Assembly (NCBI GenBank): GCA_937920515.1 | Contig: CALEUG010000029.1 | Location: 1-42,527, forward strand | Length of the DNA: 42,527 nt | Reading direction: 5' to 3' | DNA from: an uncultured bacterium | GTDB taxonomy: Bacteria; Acidobacteriota; Aminicenantia; Aminicenantales; Saccharicenantaceae | In this document: positions 32,435-40,329 of the stretch, in pieces | How positions within the stretch are numbered: position 1 is the stretch's first letter | How the letters are laid out: every line of letters begins with the position of its first letter | Made by a program: the position numbers and the translations under genes | Notes under the pieces: model-generated | What the model saw: only the letters and a program-made list of their open reading frames with translations | Told to the model about the DNA's origin: nothing | The model's database searches: none

Positions 32435-33754
32435 TCAGAAGCGATAATTTATGCCAACAGCCGCATCCCAGGTGCTTCTATTATAGGTCACCGGATAAGC
32501 CGGGAACGGATAAATCGAATCCTGCTTATTATATTTTTTATAAAAAACATACAGGGCACCCAGTTCCAGGCTGAGCTTGTTAGTAAGGTTCAGCTTCATG
32601 CCACCGCCGACCGAGTCGCTGGTGAGCTCATGGTTGATGTCATCCTGATATTCCGGAGCCAGGTCAAACTGGGTTCTGAGGTAGCCGGCGCTCAGGGTAA
32701 CCAGTCGGCTCAGGTCATATTCCAGCCCGACTCCCAGCTCGTAGGTATTCCTGTTAACCAGGGTCTCGACTCCCTCCCAGTTGGCGTTCTTATCAAAGTA
32801 ATAGCTGAAGGACAGGAAGCTGCGGAAGGAAGGCGAAAAGGCATAGCGCAACCCGGCGGACAGGATGGCCGGAATGTCATTCCTGAATTTCTCGCCATCC
32901 GGGAACAGGCCGGTGTCGTCGACAGTTGTCTTGTTGGTAAGTTCCAGCCTGGTGTTGAATTCATACTTCAGGCTGAAGGCCAAAGACTCGCTGGGTGTGA
33001 AGCTCAGGCTGAGGATGGGGGTAAAGCCGCTGCCGGTCTGCCTGACATCAACTTCCTTGTCAGCCACCAGGGCCGCATAGCCCGTCTGGCCGATGGACAT
33101 GAAGAAATCATAGGCGGAAACCCAGTTGCCGCCGGGGTTAATCATAACGTTGGCAATTGACCCCTCGTACCTGTTGGTGGCCTGGATCAGGCGGGCGCCG
33201 GCACCCAGGGCCAGGCTGGGGCTGAGGGCATAAGAGAGATTGAGCTGGTAACCCATGAAGACCGATTTACCCTTGAAGGCAACATCAACGTCATAACCCG
33301 TGGTCGGCACACCCATGTTGGTCAAAATCACGGGCAGGGTGGAAAAGGGAATTTCAAACGATGGCAGGCCGGTCTTGAAATCGGCCGTGCCCCCGCCGGC
33401 ATTCGGTCCCACCCCTAAGGAAATGGCCAGGTTACCCTTCTTATAAACAGCGTAGAGGTCGGGGAAAAAGGGCACCCGGACTTCTCCCAGGTAATTGGGG
33501 TCATTCAGCAGCGGAAAACCGTTAAGTATCTTTTTGTCCTGGGTGATTATCTGGTTGTGGAGCGACAGGTGGAAGCCGTCGGACAGCTTGACCAGGCCGG
33601 CCGGGTTGTAATAGACGGCATCAACGTCCAGGGAAGCGTTGCGGGACAGGAGACGAATGAAGGTAGCACTCTGGTTGTTGTTGGTCAGGATGCCGGCCAT
33701 GGCGCTTGAGGCCAGAAGGGCCAGAATCCCCAGCAGACACACCGTTTTTCTCAT
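32435..33754 (-). CDS. OmpP1/FadL-family outer-membrane porin
   Basis: A 439-residue protein with signal peptide VCLLGILALLASSAMA, the N-terminal hatch segment (SATFIRLLSRNASLDVDAVY, YNPAGLVKLSDG) of FadL/TodX/OmpP1 porins, and a beta-barrel ending in DAAVGINYRF with terminal Phe. Such proteins import hydrophobic compounds such as fatty acids or aromatics. AAAGGAGG lies before the ATG. It is monocistronic; its end is 61 bp from the GWxTD stop, with a weak GGCTCA/TGAGCC stem at 32402-32425 between them. Confidence 0.92.
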   Translation of the reverse strand: MRKTVCLLGILALLASSAMAGILTNNNQSATFIRLLSRNASLDVDAVYYNPAGLVKLSDGFHLSLHNQIITQDKKILNGFPLLNDPNYLGEVRVPFFPDLYAVYKKGNLAISLGVGPNAGGGTADFKTGLPSFEIPFSTLPVILTNMGVPTTGYDVDVAFKGKSVFMGYQLNLSYALSPSLALGAGARLIQATNRYEGSIANVMINPGGNWVSAYDFFMSIGQTGYAALVADKEVDVRQTGSGFTPILSLSFTPSESLAFSLKYEFNTRLELTNKTTVDDTGLFPDGEKFRNDIPAILSAGLRYAFSPSFRSFLSFSYYFDKNANWEGVETLVNRNTYELGVGLEYDLSRLVTLSAGYLRTQFDLAPEYQDDINHELTSDSVGGGMKLNLTNKLSLELGALYVFYKKYNKQDSIYPFPAYPVTYNRSTWDAAVGINYRF

Positions 33755-33780
33755 TCTTAACCTCCTTTGAGATGTGCTGA

Positions 33781-33810
33781 ATATTATTCAAATTTCAAGA
33801 CAAATTGCAA
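33781..33810 (-). promoter_or_regulatory. possible promoter of the FadL gene
   Basis: On the minus strand TTGCAA (33810-33805), 18 bp, then TAATAT (33786-33781), about 30 bases before the coding start. Confidence 0.35.
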
Positions 33811-34378
33811 CTGTTTTTTGCCCTCGCCGGCAGGGGGCCAGGCGGAAAAATTCAGGATTTCAAGCGCCCGGCCACCCGATTCTCAGCCTCGCCGGAAGCC
33901 AGGTCCGGATGGCCAGGGTACAATTACCCCTTCATGACAACAGTTCAGGGGAAGACCGCCCGACTCTGGCCCACTTTCAGTCTCCTCATAAGTCCTGATA
34001 ATAGCCTGTCGGGCAATACTTACTGAGTCCTGGCCAGGCTCCCGGTAACCGGGGTATATATTCCCTGTCATTGGTTGGTGGATTTCCTCCTTTCAGTTAA
34101 AAGCTTTAACAAAACATTTAACAGAGGAAACCTCGCTTTTTCCAGCACTAACTTTATAAAAGCTCTGGCTACTCCAACCCCAATCCCTATGGCCGGAGCC
34201 CCACCCCACCGCTCCCCCTGCAGACCCCTTTGCCTGGATACCATGCCTTAACCGGTAAGAAGCTTGCTCGGCTCTTCAGCCAAAAGTGTGGTGGATAAGG
34301 AGGGGGAGGATGGCAGCCGGGATAAATGAGAGCAGGATTTGCCTGATATGGACTTCCACATTTTTATAGCCGTAACTC

Positions 34379-34407
34379 TTGACAGTAAAATTACAAAAGA
34401 ATAACTT
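34379..34407 (+). promoter_or_regulatory. possible promoter far upstream of sulfur/hydrogenase cluster
   Basis: Perfect TTGACA (34379-34384), 17 bp, then a weak TAACTT (34402-34407). The first recognised gene starts 490 bp downstream, so either a long leader exists or this drives something unrecognised. Confidence 0.25.
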
Positions 34408-34892
34408 AGAATTATACTGGAGGTCTGAACAGATAAGCCGGGGAGGGGTTGCCTTGTTTTCAAGATTCATCCTTTTTTTCAGGCCGGTCGATAGTTCTTC
34501 CGCCCGGGCCAGAATCCCTTTTACCTTTTTTGGCTAATCCCTTGTTATTTTATCGGAATAGTAGGATAATGGAATCACCATGATGGCCAGGGCCAGCAGC
34601 CGAGACTGGACCCGCGCCGGTCAAAACCACTGGCCGGGTCCTGACCTGCACCCTGTCCCCGGGTATTCAGGCAACAGGTCTTATTCAAGCAATTCCTCTC
34701 TCCATACTCTCTCGCTTCACCTTTTCATGACCTGCTCGAGAAAGAGCTGTAATCAAACGGGGTCAGGACTTCATGACGGGCTGGAATTCCGAAGTTCTGA
34801 GAAAAGCGCTCAGCGGTCGGCGGGGGAAAACACCGGTCGTTCTTCCTTCCGCTCGACTTCAAACTCTGATAAATCCAGCAAGGAGGTCTCGC

Positions 34893-35132
34893 ATGTCTGA
34901 ATTTACCCCGGACGTCACCCTGGACAACAGCGGGCTGGCCTGCCCCATGCCCATCATCAAGACCAAGAAGGCCATCGACGGGATGCAGGTCGGTCAGGTG
35001 TTGAAGATGATAGCCACCGACCCCGGTTCACTCCCCGACGTTCAGGCCTGGGTCAGCAAGACCGGCCACGAGCTGCTGAAGCACGAAACCGAGGGCAACA
35101 GGTTCATCTTTTACATTCGCAAGGCAAAATAA
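34893..35132 (+). CDS. tusA: TusA-family sulfur carrier protein
   Basis: A 79-residue protein with the sulfur-transfer site ACPMP (Cys17) in the order DNSGLACPMPIIKTKKAI, followed by the beta-alpha-beta fold (VLKMIATDPGSLPDVQAWVS). TusA proteins accept a persulfide on this Cys and pass it on to tRNA thiolation, cofactor synthesis or, in sulfur metabolism, DsrE and Hdr-like proteins. ATG 34893 has AAGGAGG. The DsrE genes downstream point to a sulfur-relay role rather than tRNA modification. The specific symbol is tentative; paralogues differ in role. Confidence 0.85.
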   Translation: MSEFTPDVTLDNSGLACPMPIIKTKKAIDGMQVGQVLKMIATDPGSLPDVQAWVSKTGHELLKHETEGNRFIFYIRKAK

Positions 35133-35428
35133 TAACCCTGAGACCGGCTATGGATTTAGGGACAAGAAATCTATCTTTTCCTGAATACCTGTTGACCTGA
35201 AAAATGCCTGGTAAAGAAACAACGAGCCGCTTAGATGGTTTGCCAGACCGCATCCTGCTTCTTCCGTTCAACTTCTCATCTCCTTCTCCTGATTCCTGTT
35301 TTCCTGTTTCGGCAAAAGAGTTAAAGGCCCGGGTCCAGTCAAAATTTGACTTAAATAAGAAAAATCCGGTTCAGAAAATTTCAGGAAATTCAATCCGAGA
35401 AAATAAAAACAAAAAAAGGAGGAAATAA

Positions 35429-35902
35429 ATGCCTGACGAAAAGAAACGGCTGGCCATCATCTGCCTTCACGGCAGTCTGGACGTGGCCTTCGCCACCTTT
35501 GTTCTGGCCACGGCCGGGGCGGCCATGGAAATGGAGACCGCTGTCTATTTTGCCTTCTACGGGCTGGAAGTCCTCAAGAAGGGGAAAATTAACAAGCTCA
35601 AAGTTTCACCCCTGGCCAACCCGGCCATGCCGGTTAAGATTCCTAACGTTGTGGCCATGCTGCCCGGGATGACGGCAGCGGCCACGGCCATGATGAAATC
35701 CTGGATGAAAAAATCCAGGGTGGCTACCCTTGGTGAACTGCTGGACATGGCCCGTGAACTGGGCGTCAAGCTCATTGCCTGCCAGATGAGCATGGAGGTC
35801 ATGGGGATTAAAAAGGAAGACCTGATAGACGGCGTTGAAATCGGGGGCGCGGCCACTTTCCTGGAGTTTGCCAGCCACAATGCCATCACCCTGACTTTTT
35901 AG
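35429..35902 (+). CDS. DsrE/DsrF-like (DsrE2-type) sulfurtransferase-family protein
   Basis: A 157-residue alpha/beta protein: KKRLAIICLHGSLDVAFATF, TAVYFAFYGLEVLKKG and a conserved Cys118 in KLIACQMSMEVMGI match DsrE/DsrF/DrsH-family proteins, which carry persulfide sulfur. Residues 72-88 (PNVVAMLPGMTAAATAM) are hydrophobic, as in DsrE2-type members that may associate with the membrane. It follows the TusA-like gene by 296 bp with no gene in between and shares its direction. A GGAGG lies before the ATG. Confidence 0.85.
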   Translation: MPDEKKRLAIICLHGSLDVAFATFVLATAGAAMEMETAVYFAFYGLEVLKKGKINKLKVSPLANPAMPVKIPNVVAMLPGMTAAATAMMKSWMKKSRVATLGELLDMARELGVKLIACQMSMEVMGIKKEDLIDGVEIGGAATFLEFASHNAITLTF

Positions 35903-35911
35903 GAGGAAGCC

Positions 35912-36280
35912 ATGGCTGACGATAAAATTCTGATCGTCATGACCAGCGGCCCGGATACTCCCCGGCGCTGCGCCACACCTTTTTTCTTCGCCACCCTGGC
36001 CACAGCCATGGACTATGAGGTGACCATGTTTTTCACCATTGATGGAACACTTCTGCTCAAGCAAGGCGTGGCCGACACCGTCTTCCCCAAAGAGGGCGGG
36101 AAATCGGTGGGCGAATTTCTGAGAGAAGCCATCGAATCGGGCGTAAAGATGACCGCCTGCACCGCTTCCCTCGAGCTTCATGGCCTGGCCCCGGAAGACC
36201 TGATCCCTGAGGCCAGGATGGTCGGCGGGGCTTCCATGTGGCAGATGGCTGAGGAAAGCAAGACCGTCTTGACGTTTTAA
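35912..36280 (+). CDS. DsrE-family protein, second copy
   Basis: A 122-residue DsrE-type protein with ILIVMTSGPDTPRRCATPFF, EVTMFFTIDGTLLLKQG and Cys83 in MTACTASLELHGLAPEDLIP, the same position as Cys118 of its neighbour. It also has Cys20. Starts 9 bp after the previous gene with AGGAGGAAG upstream. Tandem DsrE copies often form hetero-oligomers; pairing with the upstream copy is plausible but not shown. Confidence 0.85.
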   Translation: MADDKILIVMTSGPDTPRRCATPFFFATLATAMDYEVTMFFTIDGTLLLKQGVADTVFPKEGGKSVGEFLREAIESGVKMTACTASLELHGLAPEDLIPEARMVGGASMWQMAEESKTVLTF

Positions 36281-36316
36281 GTTTAAGTCATAGATGAGTG
36301 CCGAGAGGAGGTAACC

Positions 36317-36763
36317 ATGGCCATAATCCGCGGATGTAATTTGCCTGAAGACCTTTACTACTATCCGGAAAAACACCTGTGGCTCAAGCCACTCGGCGGC
36401 AACCTTTTCCGTATCGGTCTGACCCCGATTGCCGGAAAGCTGGCCGGCGGGAAGCTGAACGCCGTGACCATCAGGGCCAAGAACATCGGCCAGGAAGTTC
36501 AGCAGGGAAAAAGCCTGGCCACCCTGGAAAGCAGCAAGTACGTCGGCCCCGTACCGGCGCCCATTACCGGAATCGTAAAAGCCGGAAACGACAAACTGTC
36601 CACCGACCCCAGCCTGGTCATAACCGACCCTTATGGCGAAGGCTGGGTGGCGGAGATGGAAGCCACCAGGTGGGAACAGGAAAAGACCAACCTGTTAACC
36701 GGAGCCGGGGGCCTGGCCGAGTACGAAAAAAAGCTGGAAGCGGCCGGAATTTCCTGCGGGTAG
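36317..36763 (+). CDS. GcvH-like lipoyl-carrier protein (LbpA-like)
   Basis: A 148-residue biotinyl/lipoyl fold: LPEDLYYYPEKHLWLKPLGG, FRIGLTPIAGKL, and the modification loop ATLESSKYVGPVPAPITG, with Lys74 as the likely lipoyl lysine. No other glycine-cleavage genes (T or P proteins) are near. GcvH-like lipoate-binding proteins (LbpA) occur in sulfur-oxidising sHdr clusters with TusA and DsrE, and this one sits in such a group followed by a hydrogenase with an HdrD-like subunit. That a lipoyl group handles sulfur here is inference. GAGGAGG precedes the start. Confidence 0.85.
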   Translation: MAIIRGCNLPEDLYYYPEKHLWLKPLGGNLFRIGLTPIAGKLAGGKLNAVTIRAKNIGQEVQQGKSLATLESSKYVGPVPAPITGIVKAGNDKLSTDPSLVITDPYGEGWVAEMEATRWEQEKTNLLTGAGGLAEYEKKLEAAGISCG

Positions 36764-36863
36764 AGAATGATTGTAATTTATTAAATGATTTCACATTCAG
36801 GTGCGCTCAAACAAATAAAGCTTATATGGCAAAAAACATCAATTCCTTCAACGAGGAGGGCAG

Positions 36864-38018
36864 ATGAAGGAAAAAACGATTTATGAACACCTGAGGGAAA
36901 AAGGGCTCTCCCGGCGGGATTTCATGAAACTCTGCGGCACCATCGCCGGAATGATGGGCCTGGAGTTTGTCCCACCGGTTAAAGCCCCGGGCAAAATCCC
37001 TGGCCCCGGTCCGGAAGCAGTGGTGGCTCAGGCCTTAACCACCAGGCCAAAACTCCCTATTATCTGGCTGGAGTTCCAGGACTGCGCTGGCTGCAGTGAA
37101 GCCATTTCGCGCTCCAGCTCTCCCCTTCTCAGCAACTTAGTGCTTAACGACCTGGCCATCGAGTACCACGAAACTCTGATGGCCGCGGCCGGTTTTCAGG
37201 CCGAGAAGGCTAAAGAAGAGTGCCTGAAGAAGTACTTCGGGAAGTACGTCCTGGTGGTGGAAGGCAGCCCGACACTGGCCGATGACGGCATCTATTGCAC
37301 CGTGGCCGGAAAGAGCAATTTAGAATTGCTCAAAGAAGCGGCTGCTGGCGCGGCGGCCATCATCGCTACCGGGAACTGCGCCTGCTTCGGCGGAATCCCG
37401 GCGGCCAGGCCCAACCCGACCGGAGCGGTTGGGGTGACTGACCTTATCAAGGACAAGCCGGTGGTCAACATACCAGGCTGCCCGGCCATTCCCGAAGTTA
37501 CGACCGGTACCATTCTTCATTTCCTCATCCTGGGAGAGCTACCAAAAACTGACCATCTGAAAAGACCACTGCCCTTTTACGGGAACACGGTCCACGACCA
37601 CTGCCTGCGCCGACCCTTTTATGAAGCCGGGAAATTTGCCGAAAGTTTTGATGATGAAGGAGCAAAGAAAGGCTATTGCCTTTACAAGCTCGGCTGCAAG
37701 GGCCCGACCACTTACAACGCCTGCGCCGGCCTGAAATGGGAGCGCGGTCTGTCCTATCCGGTCCAGTCGGGACATCCCTGCCTCGGCTGTTCCGAGCCTC
37801 ATTTCTGGGACGGGGGAGGCTTTTACCAGGGGCAGTCTGCTCCAATCTTAAGGCTCGATAAGAATTCGACCGCTACCCTGGTCGGGGCCGGCCTGGCCGC
37901 CGGCGCTGCTCTGGCCGGCTTAAATGCTGTCAAGAAGAGCAGGGCCAGGAAGGCTATCAAAACAGCCGCGTCGGAAAAAGTCAGCTCCGGAACAGGCGAA
38001 GAAAAGAAGGAGGGCTGA
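36864..38018 (+). CDS. hynS: [NiFe] hydrogenase small subunit (Isp-type)
   Basis: Carries electrons from the NiFe site through three iron-sulfur clusters. A Tat signal (LSRRDFMKLCGTIAGM) directs the folded complex to the periplasm. Proximal cluster ligands: Cys74 and Cys77 (CAGCSEA), Cys172 (GNCACFGG) and Cys206 (IPGCPAIPE). Distal: His244, Cys247, Cys272 and Cys278. Medial: Cys287, Cys306 and Cys309. The proximal motif is CAGCSE, not the CTCCSE of O2-tolerant enzymes, so this is probably an oxygen-sensitive type. A C-terminal hydrophobic stretch (ATLVGAGLAAGAALAGLNAV) may anchor it. It precedes isp1 by one base, so translation is coupled. Confidence 0.95.
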   Translation: MKEKTIYEHLREKGLSRRDFMKLCGTIAGMMGLEFVPPVKAPGKIPGPGPEAVVAQALTTRPKLPIIWLEFQDCAGCSEAISRSSSPLLSNLVLNDLAIEYHETLMAAAGFQAEKAKEECLKKYFGKYVLVVEGSPTLADDGIYCTVAGKSNLELLKEAAAGAAAIIATGNCACFGGIPAARPNPTGAVGVTDLIKDKPVVNIPGCPAIPEVTTGTILHFLILGELPKTDHLKRPLPFYGNTVHDHCLRRPFYEAGKFAESFDDEGAKKGYCLYKLGCKGPTTYNACAGLKWERGLSYPVQSGHPCLGCSEPHFWDGGGFYQGQSAPILRLDKNSTATLVGAGLAAGAALAGLNAVKKSRARKAIKTAASEKVSSGTGEEKKEG

Positions 38019-38019
38019 G

Positions 38020-38697
38020 ATGAACTGGACAGAAATTATGAATTTCAGTCGCGGGCTGCTGCTTCATGTTTCCATGATAATTTTCGTCGCCGGGATGAGC
38101 TACCGGCTGGTACGGGTTCTGCTGCTCGGCTGGCAACGGGACCGGGCTACAAACAAGGGCAGCAAGCTCAAGGGGGTAATTGTCAATTACCTGAAAGGCC
38201 TGTTGGTACTTCCCTTCATCCCCTGGGTACGCCGCACTTTTCGCCACAACGAGCTGACTTTTATCGCCGGCGGGCTTTTTCACCTGAGCCTGTTCGTGGT
38301 CCTGGCCTTCGGCACGGCTCACATCATGGTCTGGAAGAGCCTCTGGGGGTTCGGCTGGAAATCGCTGCCAACGCCGGTTCTGGCTTTCTTTTCTTCGGTC
38401 GGAATTATCTCGATGATTGTTCTCCTGATTAACCGCCTGACCCACCCGGTGCTGAAGCTTTTAACCAGGCTTCCGGTCTGGATAAACTGGCTGGTGGTTT
38501 TTCTGCCGATGATAACGGGCTTCATCATGGCCCGTCACCTGTGGTTCAGGTACGAGGTGATTTTCAGCCTGCACCTGATTTCGGTCAGCCTGCTCCTCAT
38601 CTGGATTCCGCTCGGCCGCATCTCCCACTTCCTGTTTTACTTCTTCTCTAAAACCATCCACGGAGCCCAGGCCGGAAAACGGGCGGTCACGCCCTGA
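38020..38697 (+). CDS. isp1: hydrogenase membrane cytochrome b subunit Isp1
   Basis: A 225-residue membrane protein with about five helices, resembling NarI/DsrM-type cytochromes. Histidines at helix positions (His16, His88, His101, His185, His203) are candidate heme b ligands; HLISVSLLLIWIPLGRISHF is the most typical segment. It would accept electrons from the periplasmic small subunit and pass them to Isp2 at the cytoplasmic side. ATG 38020 has GAAGGAGGG upstream; a longer frame starts earlier at 37924 but overlaps hynS and is not needed. Confidence 0.88.
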   Translation: MNWTEIMNFSRGLLLHVSMIIFVAGMSYRLVRVLLLGWQRDRATNKGSKLKGVIVNYLKGLLVLPFIPWVRRTFRHNELTFIAGGLFHLSLFVVLAFGTAHIMVWKSLWGFGWKSLPTPVLAFFSSVGIISMIVLLINRLTHPVLKLLTRLPVWINWLVVFLPMITGFIMARHLWFRYEVIFSLHLISVSLLLIWIPLGRISHFLFYFFSKTIHGAQAGKRAVTP

Positions 38698-38711
38698 AAA
38701 GGAGGCAAACC

Positions 38712-39977
38712 ATGAAAAGCCAGAAAACACGATCAGCCATAAACACCTACCTTAAAGAAACCGGCGGCTGGGTGGCCAGCCAGCTCGAAGCCTGTACCCG
38801 CTGCGGCATCTGCGCCGAGGCCTGCCATTTTTACCAGGCCCTAAGCAACCCTGAATATGCTCCAATCTGGAAGCTGGAACCGCTGCGCCGGGTATACGAA
38901 CAGCGCTTCACCGTGGCCGGCAAATTAAAATTAGCCCTTGGCCTGGAGAAAAAACTCACCGACTCCGACCTGGAACACTGGAGCAAAATTGTCTATGAAG
39001 CCTGCACGGTCTGCAACAAGTGCGCCCATGTCTGTCCGATGGGTATCCAGCTCGGACCGCTCATCCATGAGGTAAGGGCCGGGATGGCCGCGGCCGGCGT
39101 GGTGCCCGCAGACCTGGCCGAAGCCACCGAGAAGCAGAAAACCATCGGCAGTCCTCTGGGCCTGAGCGACGAAATGTGGCGGGAGCGAATCGACTGGATT
39201 ACTGACGAGTGGGAGGTGGAAATACCTGTTGATAAGGCCGGGGCCGAAAGCCTGTTGGTTTTTACTTCCATCGAAATCATGAAGTTTCCCGATAATCTTG
39301 CGGCTGTGGCCAGAATCTTAAACAGGGCCGGAGAAAACTGGACAGTAAGCTCCACCGGCCGCGAGGTGGTGAACTTTGGCTACTTTGAAGCCGACGAGGA
39401 ACTGACCAGACTTTTCCTGTACCGTGTTTTTAAGGCGGCCGAAGAACTCGGAGTTAGAAAAATCATCATCAGCGAATGCGGGCACGCCTACGAGGCTTTC
39501 CGCTGGGAGGCACCCAACATGATGAAGGTTCCGAAAGGAGTTGAAATCGTCCACATCAGCGAATACATCCACCATCTCTGGAAAACCGGCCGGATAAAAC
39601 TTAAAGAAGGAGCCTTCGACGGAGAGACCATCACCTTCCATGATTCCTGCAAAATTCAGCGCCGGGGTGGAATCATCAAGCAGCCACGCGAACTGCTCGG
39701 GGTGCTGGCTCCAAAAAGCTTCAGGGAAATGACTCCGAACAGGGAGCAGTCCATGTGCTGCGGCGGGGGCGGCGGCGTTATCTCCATCAAGGAAGCCGAT
39801 TCTAACCGCTACGCTGTTTTTGAGATGAAACTTGAGCAGCTCAGGGAGGTCCAGGCCGGAGCGGTCTGCATGGTCTGCAGCAACTGCCGCCTGCAGTTTG
39901 TCGATAGCCTGGCTCATTTTAACTTCCCGGTCAAAGTTCACGGCCTGGCCGAACTGGTTTCCAGGGCCCTGGTTTAA
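38712..39977 (+). CDS. isp2: HdrD/DsrK-like iron-sulfur subunit Isp2
   Basis: A 421-residue cytosolic protein. Two N-terminal 4Fe-4S clusters: Cys28, 31, 34 and 38 (CTRCGICAEACHFYQ) and Cys98, 101, 104 and 108 (CTVCNKCAHVCPMG). The C-terminal half contains CCG-type residues: SECGHAYEAF (Cys256), DSCKIQRRGG (Cys313), MCCGGGGG (Cys349-350) and CMVCSNC (Cys386, 389 and 392). This is the active-site arrangement of heterodisulfide reductase HdrD and DsrK, which reduce disulfides or DsrC trisulfide. In hydrogenases of this type it is thought to couple H2 oxidation to a cytoplasmic thiol acceptor. GGAGG precedes ATG. Confidence 0.93.
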   Translation: MKSQKTRSAINTYLKETGGWVASQLEACTRCGICAEACHFYQALSNPEYAPIWKLEPLRRVYEQRFTVAGKLKLALGLEKKLTDSDLEHWSKIVYEACTVCNKCAHVCPMGIQLGPLIHEVRAGMAAAGVVPADLAEATEKQKTIGSPLGLSDEMWRERIDWITDEWEVEIPVDKAGAESLLVFTSIEIMKFPDNLAAVARILNRAGENWTVSSTGREVVNFGYFEADEELTRLFLYRVFKAAEELGVRKIIISECGHAYEAFRWEAPNMMKVPKGVEIVHISEYIHHLWKTGRIKLKEGAFDGETITFHDSCKIQRRGGIIKQPRELLGVLAPKSFREMTPNREQSMCCGGGGGVISIKEADSNRYAVFEMKLEQLREVQAGAVCMVCSNCRLQFVDSLAHFNFPVKVHGLAELVSRALV

Positions 39978-39992
39978 GGAAAGGAGGGCAAA

Positions 39993-40313
39993 ATGGCATC
40001 CTTTAATCTTACCCCGGTGGAAAAAGGAATCCTCAGGTGCCGGCATACCGGAGCCTTTACCCCCGAGGATATTCAATCCCTGACAGTGTTTTTCAGGGAA
40101 TATCACGGAAAGCTGCTGATTGACCTCGGCGGAACTGACCCCTCCGAATGCCTGCGGCACATCAAGCACCTGAGGCCAATCATGCCGACTGCGGCCATCT
40201 TCGGGGCCGAGATAGACCCAAAAATCCTGGAGATAGACCGAAGCTACTACGCCAACGAAGTGCGCTGGTTCAAAACAGAACAGGAAGCCCTGGAGTGGCT
40301 TCGCAATAAGTGA
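39993..40313 (+). CDS. SpoIIAA-like (STAS/SEC14-type) small protein
   Basis: A 106-residue protein whose pattern (LLIDLGGTDPSECLRHIKHL, ending WFKTEQEALEWLRNK) resembles the SpoIIAA-like family, whose members usually end in a similar E-x-A-x-x-W-L helix. It lies 15 bp after isp2 and 16 bp before the large-subunit gene, with AAAGGAGGG as ribosome site, so it is part of the operon. It is not one of the standard hydrogenase subunits (small, Isp1, Isp2, large), so its placement is unusual. Role unknown; it may regulate or help assemble the complex. The family assignment is by eye. Confidence 0.75.
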   Translation: MASFNLTPVEKGILRCRHTGAFTPEDIQSLTVFFREYHGKLLIDLGGTDPSECLRHIKHLRPIMPTAAIFGAEIDPKILEIDRSYYANEVRWFKTEQEALEWLRNK

Positions 40314-40329
40314 AGGACAGGAGGGCAAA

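Larger units (their letters stand above)
33755..34892. other. 1.1-kb gene-poor region
   Basis: I see no recognisable gene. The first 60 bases are the FadL leader. Short open frames on both strands lack ribosome binding sites and protein-like composition. A minus-strand frame at 34470-34276 (MNLENKATPPRLICSDLQYN...) is the most coding-like but is unsupported. A plus-strand TTGACA-type site is at 34379-34407. Function unknown. Confidence 0.5.

Noticed and set aside
35204-35428. 74-codon frame directly before the first DsrE gene
   Set aside because: Ends exactly at the next start, no ribosome site, low-complexity sequence.
35606-36376. 256-codon minus-strand frame across the DsrE genes
   Set aside because: Shadow of two DsrE-family genes and the GcvH-like start.
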